This document shows, one piece after another, positions 52,382 through 60,123 of a stretch of DNA of 64,000 nucleotides. The notes beneath the pieces are model-generated. The model had not been told where the DNA came from. It made no database searches and saw nothing but the letters and a program-made list of their open reading frames with translations. Where the stretch lies: the NCBI GenBank assembly GCA_049663345.1, contig JBATDG010000059.1:1-64000 (forward strand), in the 5' to 3' direction. Source of the stretch: SZUA-365 sp049663345. GTDB taxonomy: Bacteria > Bacteroidota > Ignavibacteria > SZUA-365. The stretch's first letter is position 1, and each line of letters opens with the position of its first letter. Both the position numbers and the translations under genes were made by a program.

Positions 52382-55340
52382 GCGGCGTCCCGAATATTTG
52401 CTGTTCGAATAATTCGGCATCAATGGGTTTTGAAATGTATCCATCAAAGCCATGCGACAATATTTCTTCCACATCTCCCTGCATCGCACGGGAGGTGAGT
52501 GCGATCACAGGGATGTGCTTGATTGCCGAATCCTGCCTGGCATATTCCAAAACGGTAAATCCGTCAATTCCGGGCAAGGAAATATCGAGAAGAATAACGT
52601 CAGGTCGTTCATCCCTTGCAATGTGAAGGCCGGACCGCCCGTCACTCGCCTGCAGCACGGTGCAGGAATCCGCTAATAGCGCCGCAGCTGTCGTCATGTT
52701 GTCCGGATTATCTTCAATAACCAGAATTCGCGGTTTATCACCGTTTTTCGGTCTTCTCGGTATACGGTTGATAATAGCGGCAGGTGGATGGATGCCAAGC
52801 ATATTGGTTACCGCAGTCAGCAGCTCCTTGCGGCTGACATCGCCTTTCTGAATCAATTGCTTGACGTTGTTCCCGCGCAGGAAGGCCAATTCATCCTTTG
52901 TGATGCGCTTCGCAGTGAGGATGAGCACGGGAAGTGCCGCTGTCGCTGCTTGCTCGCGGACTATCCGCAGCACCTCGAATCCGTCTATTTCCGGCATCAT
53001 TAAATCGAGGATCATAGCATCCGGGATCTTCTCCGCGATTTTTCGCAGCGCTTCGCTGCCGTTTGAGGCCACGAGGACCTCAAACCCTTCAGCCTGCAAT
53101 ACATCGCGCATCTGAAGAACAGCCGGCTCGCTGTCCTCCACAATGAGGATTGTCTTTCCTTTGAATGAAGCTGCCGGCAACGATGCCTTTGGAGTTGCAG
53201 CCGACAGGTAGGTCTCTTTTGACGATGCAGTTGATTCGTCCAACACAAGGGGAAGCCGGAAAATGAAGCGTGAGCCTTTTCCCGGGGTGCTTTCAACAGT
53301 GATATCTCCACCGAGCAGTTTCGCATACCTTTTTGAGATTGCGAGACCAAGTCCTGTTCCACCATGTTTGCGTGTAGTGCTGTCATCGACCTGTTTGAAT
53401 TCCTGGAATACGGCATCAAGATGTTCCGGGGCGATACCAACACCCGAATCAGAAACCACGATTTCAACAAAATCGCCTGCAACAGTAGCAGCTGCGGAAA
53501 TTTCTATACTGCCCTCGTCTGTAAATTTTACAGCGTTGCCAATCAGATTAATCAACACCTGACGGCATTTTGAAGTATCAGTAGAAATCGTGGGGAATTC
53601 GACATCGATTTTGGATGACAATTCGAGACCCTTTTCTCTTGCATGGGGACCCAGCATACCAACCACCTCGCCAACGATGGTCTGTATCTTTGTTTGAGAG
53701 AAGGTGATTTCTTCATGCCCGGCTTCAATACGGGAAAGGTCAAGAATGTCATTGATAAGTGAAAGCAAATGACTGCCATTGCGTTCAATGATCTCGAGAT
53801 ACCCATGTTCCTCTTTTGGGATGGAACCATCGAGCCTTCGCTTCAACACATTCGAAAGTGCAATTACGGAATTGAGCGGGGTACGCAGCTCGTGGCTCAT
53901 GTTCGACAGGAAGCTGCTTTTCATCTTGTTAGCTTCATCCAACTGTCGCTTTTGCTGCGAAAGTTCCATGTTCTGCGAAGTTAATTCATCCGTCTGCCGC
54001 GACAGTTCACCGGACAAAGATTCAAGTTCCCGGTTCTGTATCTGTAACGCATCAGAGTAAACCTTAATTTTTTCCGTCGCGAGCAGGCTGCTAAGCCGCG
54101 CTGCGATGAAGCTTCGTGTATTGGTCAACACATGAATTGCTTTTGCGGAAAATGGACGGAGGCTGCCGAGCACAATCATTGCAAGCACTGTCCGCCCCGA
54201 AACAATCGGAATGACGGCGATCTCGCGAGGCACGATGCCGCCAGCAACTGTTGGATGAAGGAATATTGTATCTGCGGGAATTTCGGTTACACGGTGAATA
54301 CGCAGGGTTTCGAGTGCGAGAGCGAACGGTCCCTCATGTTTACTGATTGAATATGTGTTCTGGACATCAGCAGAAAGACCGAGCGATGCACTGAGTACGA
54401 GAGTGTCTGTGTCGGGTTCGTGCAGGTAAAAAGCAGCAAACAGAGCTTCGGTGGAAGCACTCATCGACATCAGAAGACTATTTACAAAACTCGGAATTGA
54501 GTTTTCACTGACTATTGCTTCGGAAATCCGTTGTATGGAATCCCGCTGCTCGATCTCGTTCTGCACCGTATCCGCAAGAATGTTCAGAGAACTGGCGAGG
54601 GAACCTAATTCATTTTTGGATTGATAATCTATCCTAGTATCAAAATTTCCATTTGAAAACAAGTTCGCGGCTTTTGTCATTACTATCAATGGGGGGCGTA
54701 AGCTGCGGAACAGCGTGACACCAATCAGAACGGAAAGAAGCAGAATAGTGAGAACAACAATGAAAAACCGCTGCAGCAGAGTATCCCTGGCAGCCGTCGC
54801 TTCCCGGAAAAAGGAAGCGGCTTTATTCTCCGCGAAATTCGTCAGCGTGCCTAGTGAGTTTATAACATTGATGCCAATTTTTCCGTCGGGACCATCCGGG
54901 AGTAACCTTAGCCGGGCTTCTTCTACCCGACCCTCTCGAAGCAGTTGGATGGTTTCATTCCGAACCACTCTCCAGGTTTGCAGATTATGATAGATATTAT
55001 CGACATCCTCGGCTTTCCCAAGATACCTGTCATAGAGAACTTTAAGCTGTATCTCGACATCCGCATCTGCGATTGCGATAGTGTGGCTGACCTCTGTGCG
55101 CTGCTCTTCCGACTTGGACAGGAACATTACTTTTATCCCATTGCGCATCTCCCACATGTCTGATTTAATACGGCCAAGGGCAATCTGCACCGCCAACGGA
55201 TGCCGCTGTATATTTGCCGTCGTCTCCCAAAGCTTCTGTGCCTGCTCAAATGCAAGGGTTGCAAGCACGAGCACGAGCAGCACTGTGACGATAAGTGCCA
55301 CACTCAGTTGCGTCCCGATGCGGATGTCTCTGATTCTCAT
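52368..55340 (-). CDS. Hybrid histidine kinase (4HB-HAMP-GAF-HisKA-HATPase-REC-REC)
   Basis: The 990-aa protein starts with a membrane helix (14-32), a four-helix-bundle-like periplasmic region as in chemoreceptors (33-190), a second membrane helix (191-211) and HAMP (212-262). A GAF-like domain (about 280-420), a coiled coil, HisKA with MSHELRTPLN (His483) and HATPase (DSGVGI, GGTGLGLAI) follow. The two terminal receivers have acceptors in LDLMMPEIDG and LLDISLPGIDG. It is second in the operon after cheR and may be its methylation partner, since the ligand part is chemoreceptor-like. The 3' end overlaps the next kinase gene. Confidence 0.92.
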   Translation of the reverse strand: MRIRDIRIGTQLSVALIVTVLLVLVLATLAFEQAQKLWETTANIQRHPLAVQIALGRIKSDMWEMRNGIKVMFLSKSEEQRTEVSHTIAIADADVEIQLKVLYDRYLGKAEDVDNIYHNLQTWRVVRNETIQLLREGRVEEARLRLLPDGPDGKIGINVINSLGTLTNFAENKAASFFREATAARDTLLQRFFIVVLTILLLSVLIGVTLFRSLRPPLIVMTKAANLFSNGNFDTRIDYQSKNELGSLASSLNILADTVQNEIEQRDSIQRISEAIVSENSIPSFVNSLLMSMSASTEALFAAFYLHEPDTDTLVLSASLGLSADVQNTYSISKHEGPFALALETLRIHRVTEIPADTIFLHPTVAGGIVPREIAVIPIVSGRTVLAMIVLGSLRPFSAKAIHVLTNTRSFIAARLSSLLATEKIKVYSDALQIQNRELESLSGELSRQTDELTSQNMELSQQKRQLDEANKMKSSFLSNMSHELRTPLNSVIALSNVLKRRLDGSIPKEEHGYLEIIERNGSHLLSLINDILDLSRIEAGHEEITFSQTKIQTIVGEVVGMLGPHAREKGLELSSKIDVEFPTISTDTSKCRQVLINLIGNAVKFTDEGSIEISAAATVAGDFVEIVVSDSGVGIAPEHLDAVFQEFKQVDDSTTRKHGGTGLGLAISKRYAKLLGGDITVESTPGKGSRFIFRLPLVLDESTASSKETYLSAATPKASLPAASFKGKTILIVEDSEPAVLQMRDVLQAEGFEVLVASNGSEALRKIAEKIPDAMILDLMMPEIDGFEVLRIVREQAATAALPVLILTAKRITKDELAFLRGNNVKQLIQKGDVSRKELLTAVTNMLGIHPPAAIINRIPRRPKNGDKPRILVIEDNPDNMTTAAALLADSCTVLQASDGRSGLHIARDERPDVILLDISLPGIDGFTVLEYARQDSAIKHIPVIALTSRAMQGDVEEILSHGFDGYISKPIDAELFEQQIFGTPHGDA

Positions 55341-55344
55341 GGTG

Positions 55345-56178
55345 CTATCTTGCGATAATTGGTGAAAATACTGGCAGAAATGCTGCGGTCTGATCGAAGA
55401 TGCCGCTGCTTAATATATCTTCGCGTTCGGCTTCATCGGAGATGAAGTATCCTTCAGGTGATAGACAGCGATGGAGTTTTCGTATGACTGCTGCACGAAC
55501 ATCACGTCGGTAATAAAACAGGACATTGCTGCAGAAGGCGAGGTCGAGATCGCCGTAAATGCAGGGAGGTGGACAGACGGATCCCTCGTTGAGCATATCG
55601 TAATATGAGAAATCAACGTGCTCTTTAATCCGGCTGCTCACTTCAAAGGCATCACCGCGAGGTTCGAAATAATCGTCTCGCTGTCTCATCCGCAGATTGA
55701 GAAACCCATCGTTCTGGTAGCGGCCCAGTCGGGCCGTTTCCAAAGCTGCTGAGGAAACGTCTGTCGCAAATATGCTGTAGGTGCAGGATGAATCCATCCT
55801 GCTGATTACCTCATCCAGAATCATTGCGATTGAATAGGCCTCCTGCCCGGTTGCACAGCCTGAGGACCATATTCGTATTGCACTATTTGTATGATTCCGC
55901 TGACTGATCATGGCAGGGAAAAGCACCTGTTCCAGATATGCAAAGGTCAGGGGGTTGCGGAAAAATGTGGTATACGTGTTCAAAAGAGACTCGTAAAACG
56001 CAAGTACTTCACTTAGGTTCGATTCCAAAAACTCGATGTATGCCGTAGTATCCACAAAACTGTGAAATTCAACACGTTTCGCCAGCATCTTTTGAAGATA
56101 AGGGGGATCGAAGACAAGAATATCCTTTCCAACGCTGCGATTCACAATCTCTGCGATAACGTCGATATTGTGCTTCAT
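55345..56178 (-). CDS. cheR: CheR-type protein-glutamate methyltransferase
   Basis: The 277-aa SAM-dependent enzyme has the CheR N-terminal helical domain, the TTFFRNPLTFAYLEQVLFPA segment, the SAM site RIWSSGCATGQEAYSIAMIL, FATDVSSAALETARLG, and LAFCSNVLFYYRR. It methylates glutamates on receptors. No CheB or methyl-accepting protein gene is nearby; instead two hybrid kinases follow. It begins the sensory operon, 4 bp before the 990-aa kinase. A weak promoter-like sequence lies upstream at 56243-56271. Confident on family; partner inferred. Confidence 0.92.
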   Translation of the reverse strand: MKHNIDVIAEIVNRSVGKDILVFDPPYLQKMLAKRVEFHSFVDTTAYIEFLESNLSEVLAFYESLLNTYTTFFRNPLTFAYLEQVLFPAMISQRNHTNSAIRIWSSGCATGQEAYSIAMILDEVISRMDSSCTYSIFATDVSSAALETARLGRYQNDGFLNLRMRQRDDYFEPRGDAFEVSSRIKEHVDFSYYDMLNEGSVCPPPCIYGDLDLAFCSNVLFYYRRDVRAAVIRKLHRCLSPEGYFISDEAEREDILSSGIFDQTAAFLPVFSPIIAR

Positions 56179-56242
56179 TCAGAACTCTTGCAGAGGGGTG
56201 AGGCTGGATTGCGAATTGCAGTATATTTGCCATTAATAAGGA

Positions 56243-56271
56243 ATAATCGCTATATCGGTCATCAAAGTCAA
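56243..56271 (-). promoter_or_regulatory. Possible promoter of the cheR-kinase operon
   Basis: On the minus strand TTGACT (56271-56266) and GATTAT (56248-56243) are 17 bp apart. The -35 matches 5/6, the -10 only 3/6. It lies in the 97-bp gap between arfB and cheR. Confidence 0.28.
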
Positions 56272-56275
56272 TAGT

Positions 56276-56692
56276 TTAATCCTGCTCGCCCCGGCGTGCG
56301 CGTTTCGTATCCGACCGGCGTTTTTTTGTCTCGAGCCGGCGTTGGTTCGCCGCCCGGGTCGGACGAGTCGGTTTGCGCGGTTTTGGTGGAATCGCAGCGC
56401 GCTGGATGAGCTTCACCAGCCGCTCCCGGGCATCGACCCGGTTGCGCTCCCGCGTGCGAAAGCGCCGCGCTTCGATGAGCAGGAAGCCGTCCTCAGTGAT
56501 GCGCCCCCCCGCCAACTTCAGCAGCCGCTCTCGCACTTCCTCTGGCAGTGAAGGGGAGTGGCCCGCATCAAATCGCAGCTGCACAGCGGTTGCGACCTTG
56601 TTGACATTCTGCCCCCCGGGACCGGACGAGCGAACGAATTGTTCCTCGAGTTCTTTCTCGGCGATATGTATGGATCTGGTAATGATCAGCAT
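56276..56692 (-). CDS. arfB: ArfB-type alternative ribosome-rescue peptidyl-tRNA hydrolase
   Basis: The 138-aa protein has the catalytic GGQ loop in RSSGPGGQNVNKVATAVQLR (residues 26-28), preceded by ITRSIHIAEKELEEQFV, and ends in a long basic tail (TRPTRAANQRRLETKKRRSD and more) that inserts into the mRNA channel of stalled ribosomes. Size and order match ArfB/YaeJ. I chose ATG at 56692 because the family starts close to the IxIxxxEL motif; the longer frame to 56746 overlaps the upstream 937-aa gene. Monocistronic or following the secreted-protein gene. Confidence 0.93.
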   Translation of the reverse strand: MLIITRSIHIAEKELEEQFVRSSGPGGQNVNKVATAVQLRFDAGHSPSLPEEVRERLLKLAGGRITEDGFLLIEARRFRTRERNRVDARERLVKLIQRAAIPPKPRKPTRPTRAANQRRLETKKRRSDTKRARRGEQD

Positions 56693-56714
56693 ACACGCAA
56701 TATATCGATCTTTT

Positions 56715-59528
56715 CTATTGCACCGTGAATTCGAAGCTCTCCGCACCTCCGGCGCTCATGGTTCCTGACCCGCCTGTTCCGGAAGCGCTGCCGGAGAACT
56801 CAATCGAGAAGGTGCCGGCATCGTCGGGTGCAAGGATGCAGGTAAGCGTCGCGGTATAAGTACCCGCTGGCAGATCCAGCATGTAGCGTCGTTGTCCGCC
56901 GGCAGGTGTGCTGCCCAGATTTCCGTAACCCGTGACCGAGAGTGTGAAGGAATCATCGGCGAGGCTCCCGCTATCCCAAACGGTGACGACCACTGTTCCG
57001 TCTCCTGTGCAATCCTCATCAATGACACCATTTCCGTTGTTGTCAATACCATCACCGCAAATTTCGCGGAGTCCGTTATTGACGGTTTCCGGATCGATGC
57101 CGTTTTCTGCGATGTCATCGCCGAGTTTTTCGACTTCTGTCAGGTCACATCCGAACGACCGGAGCTGCTCGGTGCAGGCCATGAATTGTTCGCCCAGCGA
57201 CGCGGTTCTGTTGAGTTTTTCCGTGAGGATGGATTCAACCATGGGCATTTCCACTGACACAATGCGCTCCAGATCCGATTTCTGCTTTGCCTCGATCTCA
57301 GCGGACTGGTCGGCAGGCGGAGGAGGCAAGGTGATTTGGGTGCCGCCGAAAAACTCTGCACGATAACCGAGTCCCTCCAGGGTTTTATCCTTAGTTCCGT
57401 AAGGGAAGAGGGAGAGCGCGCACTCAATATTGTGCGGCCCCGGCTGCACGTCATCGAAGTCCAGGTACTGCATTCCTGTCGCCACGAGTTCATCGCCGTC
57501 CAGGTACCATTTCAGCAGATACGAAGTATATCCGCCCTCGCCGCAGACCATGCGTGCGTATCCATCCAGTTCGGGTTTCAGCGTTTCAAACGAATTACCC
57601 ATGAAGACGATCGTGGCTCGCACCGTCTTCCCGGGTTTCGGCGGCTCGTTCTCGTCTTTCGGGGCAGAGATTCCCTTTTTCGCGCTCGCAAGACGCAGCT
57701 GCATGCGATATTCTGTTTCAGCCATTCGACTAACTGCACTGCTGTAATACTCAAAATTCAGCTTGGCCATGCGATAGAAATAGGCGACGGACGGATTTTT
57801 GCACGGTGACGCGTCCTTCGTGCCGATGGCATTCTGAAAAGCAGAAACATACCGCAGCAACTCGTCGGCATTCTGGTTGGCGTCGTCTGAATACCTCATG
57901 AATTCTTCACGCAGATTGTCTAAAATCTCAAAATCGTTGAGACCCTCATCGCGCTTCTCATCCTCTAATGGTTTCGCGCTCACAGTGATCTGCATATTCT
58001 CCGCGACGTTCTTGAACTGCAATCCAAAGGTCGCCCTGGCCTGCTGCCAGCCAGGAATTACCGACTGAAGACATTTCGCTTCGTTGATCGCGACAACGTC
58101 TGCTTTATCCGAAGAATTGGATGCCCGCCCGCGAATAAAGGTAGCGAGATCGTTTTCTTCACATGCGGCATATTTCAACAGCAGCGTCGCCATGCTGACA
58201 TCTGCCGCACGCTGTGTGGCGACATAGACGGGATTATCGGGGTAAATGCCCGAGAGCATGTCAAAACACTCCTGCCGCCCGGCGACAAGATTGAAGCCGA
58301 ATTCCTTGGCGGCCTCCAGCATTTCATTTGTCAGTGCGCCGAGTATGCCGATGGCCATTGGTGAAACAGCCAGACCGAGATCGATGAGCGCTTTGGCATA
58401 ATTGCCCTTCGAAATGTCCGCTCCCATCTGAATTGCCTGGAAAGTAATGAACACGCCGTTCAGGACCGTGGCCACTTTGTCGAGTGGAATCTTCGAGAGC
58501 GCTTCCATGAGCTTTGCCGATGCCTTGCCGCCTTTCTCAAGCAGTTTTTCCGCCAGAGAAAGCTGTCCACCACCTCGTTTGAGCAGTTCACAGCGTAATT
58601 TCGCACCCGCGAGGAGGTCCTTGGCTTTGCCGACGTTCCCGGCATTAAGGAGATCGTCAATCTCCGAGATATCGACGTGGACACCGGATTTGTTTTTCAA
58701 TATCTGGAGTTCGGCCTTCAGCCTCTCAAGGCTTTTTGCTGCTTTTCGAGGATCCCCTGCACGTATATCGTCAAAGATCTTGTCGATCAATTGGCTGGAA
58801 ATGTTGGCCGACCCCTTTGCGGTGAATGTCTCACCACCCTGGATCAGATGCTCCAGGTCGGTCAGCCGACTGCTCATCGAAGTACCGGTCTTCGGATCCT
58901 TGTAGAAAACACGGCCGTTCCCCGGCTTCATGCGGTCCTGCTGTATCCAGCGCCGGGCGTCGGGACCATATACCCCTTCAGTCACTGCGTTGAGCTTCGA
59001 TTTATCCATTTCACCGACGGTGCTGATTACACCGTTATCGAGATCGTCAAGCCCTCCGAGATTCGGGACAGAATTGTATTTTTTGAATTTGTTGAGTGCC
59101 TCCGCGCCGTCCTTGGCATCATCCATGACCTGGCTGGGCGGGTACACGTTCATCTTGTTGAGCATCTCACGCGCCTTTTCCGGCGGATACTGCTTTTTGA
59201 TCTGCTGAATCAGATCACGCTGCGACTGCTTCCACTGCTCCATCATTTCCCGTTCCCACTGTGCCACTTTGGCCGGGTCAGTGGGTTTGGGTTTATTGAT
59301 GAAGGATTCCAGGTCCACATCAGAAGTGGTTCCGAATTTTTTCTTCTCGTTGAGCCAGGAACCCTGGCCCAGATACGTATGTCCTTTTTCTCCGACGACG
59401 GTGGACACTACTTGCTGGGCACCGTAGGAGATGGTTCGATCCTCCTGCGCGTGGGCGTTTGACGGAAGGAAGCTCCAAAAGCAAAGCGTGAGCAGGATAC
59501 CGAGTCTGATTACGTGAGTGGATGACAT
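56715..59528 (-). CDS. Large secreted protein with a nucleotidyltransferase-like signature and a Ca-binding-type Cys motif
   Basis: The 937-aa protein has a signal peptide ending AHAQ (residues 1-28). Near the N-terminus, LGQGSWLNEKKKFGTTSDVD (residues 53-72) fits the polymerase-beta nucleotidyltransferase pattern hG[GS]x(9-13)DxD, with Gly56-Ser57 and Asp70/Asp72. A long helical middle follows, with one hydrophobic stretch (PMAIGILGALTNEMLEAA). Near residue 825 is CGDGIDNNGNGVIDEDC, a metal-binding motif seen in MopE-like surface proteins, and then a beta-rich C-terminal domain. No overall family recognised. It is third in a minus-strand run after the SH3/barrel and lipoprotein genes. Enzyme activity is a hypothesis. 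Confidence 0.7.
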   Translation of the reverse strand: MSSTHVIRLGILLTLCFWSFLPSNAHAQEDRTISYGAQQVVSTVVGEKGHTYLGQGSWLNEKKKFGTTSDVDLESFINKPKPTDPAKVAQWEREMMEQWKQSQRDLIQQIKKQYPPEKAREMLNKMNVYPPSQVMDDAKDGAEALNKFKKYNSVPNLGGLDDLDNGVISTVGEMDKSKLNAVTEGVYGPDARRWIQQDRMKPGNGRVFYKDPKTGTSMSSRLTDLEHLIQGGETFTAKGSANISSQLIDKIFDDIRAGDPRKAAKSLERLKAELQILKNKSGVHVDISEIDDLLNAGNVGKAKDLLAGAKLRCELLKRGGGQLSLAEKLLEKGGKASAKLMEALSKIPLDKVATVLNGVFITFQAIQMGADISKGNYAKALIDLGLAVSPMAIGILGALTNEMLEAAKEFGFNLVAGRQECFDMLSGIYPDNPVYVATQRAADVSMATLLLKYAACEENDLATFIRGRASNSSDKADVVAINEAKCLQSVIPGWQQARATFGLQFKNVAENMQITVSAKPLEDEKRDEGLNDFEILDNLREEFMRYSDDANQNADELLRYVSAFQNAIGTKDASPCKNPSVAYFYRMAKLNFEYYSSAVSRMAETEYRMQLRLASAKKGISAPKDENEPPKPGKTVRATIVFMGNSFETLKPELDGYARMVCGEGGYTSYLLKWYLDGDELVATGMQYLDFDDVQPGPHNIECALSLFPYGTKDKTLEGLGYRAEFFGGTQITLPPPPADQSAEIEAKQKSDLERIVSVEMPMVESILTEKLNRTASLGEQFMACTEQLRSFGCDLTEVEKLGDDIAENGIDPETVNNGLREICGDGIDNNGNGVIDEDCTGDGTVVVTVWDSGSLADDSFTLSVTGYGNLGSTPAGGQRRYMLDLPAGTYTATLTCILAPDDAGTFSIEFSGSASGTGGSGTMSAGGAESFEFTVQ

Positions 59529-59566
59529 AGTACTGTCTCCGATTATTGCGTCAGAATTATAATTCT

Positions 59567-60115
59567 TTACTGATCCTTCAGGCGCGTAATTGAAAACACG
59601 CCGTTGGAGATTGTGATGATGCTGCCATCGGAAGTCGAGCGAAGTGAGCCCGTGAATGTGCCGTCCACCTGGGCGGTTTCTGCTCCGACAAGTGCTACAA
59701 CGGTGCTGCCCTGCACTGCCTGATATTCACGAATGACACCGCCCGGCTCCTGGATTTCGAGGAATACGCCGGAGTTCGAGAGGACTGCGCCTTTCGGATC
59801 GATCCAATCATACGTGCCAACATGTGATGCCGGTATGGTGAGCGTCAGAAGTACGCGGTTTGTACTCGTTCCGTTAAAAGAAGCAAGTACATCGAGCATA
59901 CCGATCATTCGATCATCGCTCTGAATCAGCCAGATTCCGCCTGTCTTATCCCGCAGATCGACGCTTGTGTTCGAATAGGGCGACCCATTCAGAATGAATG
60001 CTGCTGATGAATTCGTGGCTGTGGATGGTCCCGTCCCGTTATCCGAATCGCATCCGGTGAGGATGAGAAGGATGGTGCAAAACACGAGAGCTATAATATT
60101 CCAAAGTCGTTGCAT
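59567..60115 (-). CDS. Putative lipoprotein
   Basis: The 182-aa product has a lipoprotein signal (IIALVFCTILLILTGCDSDN) with the lipidated Cys at about position 22 in LTGC. The mature part is beta-rich, with phrases such as GIWLIQSDDRMIGMLDVLAS and GTFTGSLRSTSDGSIITISN. This is reminiscent of DUF-type Bacteroidota lipoproteins, but no specific family is recognised. It lies 8 bp after the SH3/barrel gene and 38 bp before the 937-aa secreted protein gene, so all three probably work together at the outer membrane. Confidence 0.75.
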   Translation of the reverse strand: MQRLWNIIALVFCTILLILTGCDSDNGTGPSTATNSSAAFILNGSPYSNTSVDLRDKTGGIWLIQSDDRMIGMLDVLASFNGTSTNRVLLTLTIPASHVGTYDWIDPKGAVLSNSGVFLEIQEPGGVIREYQAVQGSTVVALVGAETAQVDGTFTGSLRSTSDGSIITISNGVFSITRLKDQ

Positions 60116-60123
60116 CTATAATC

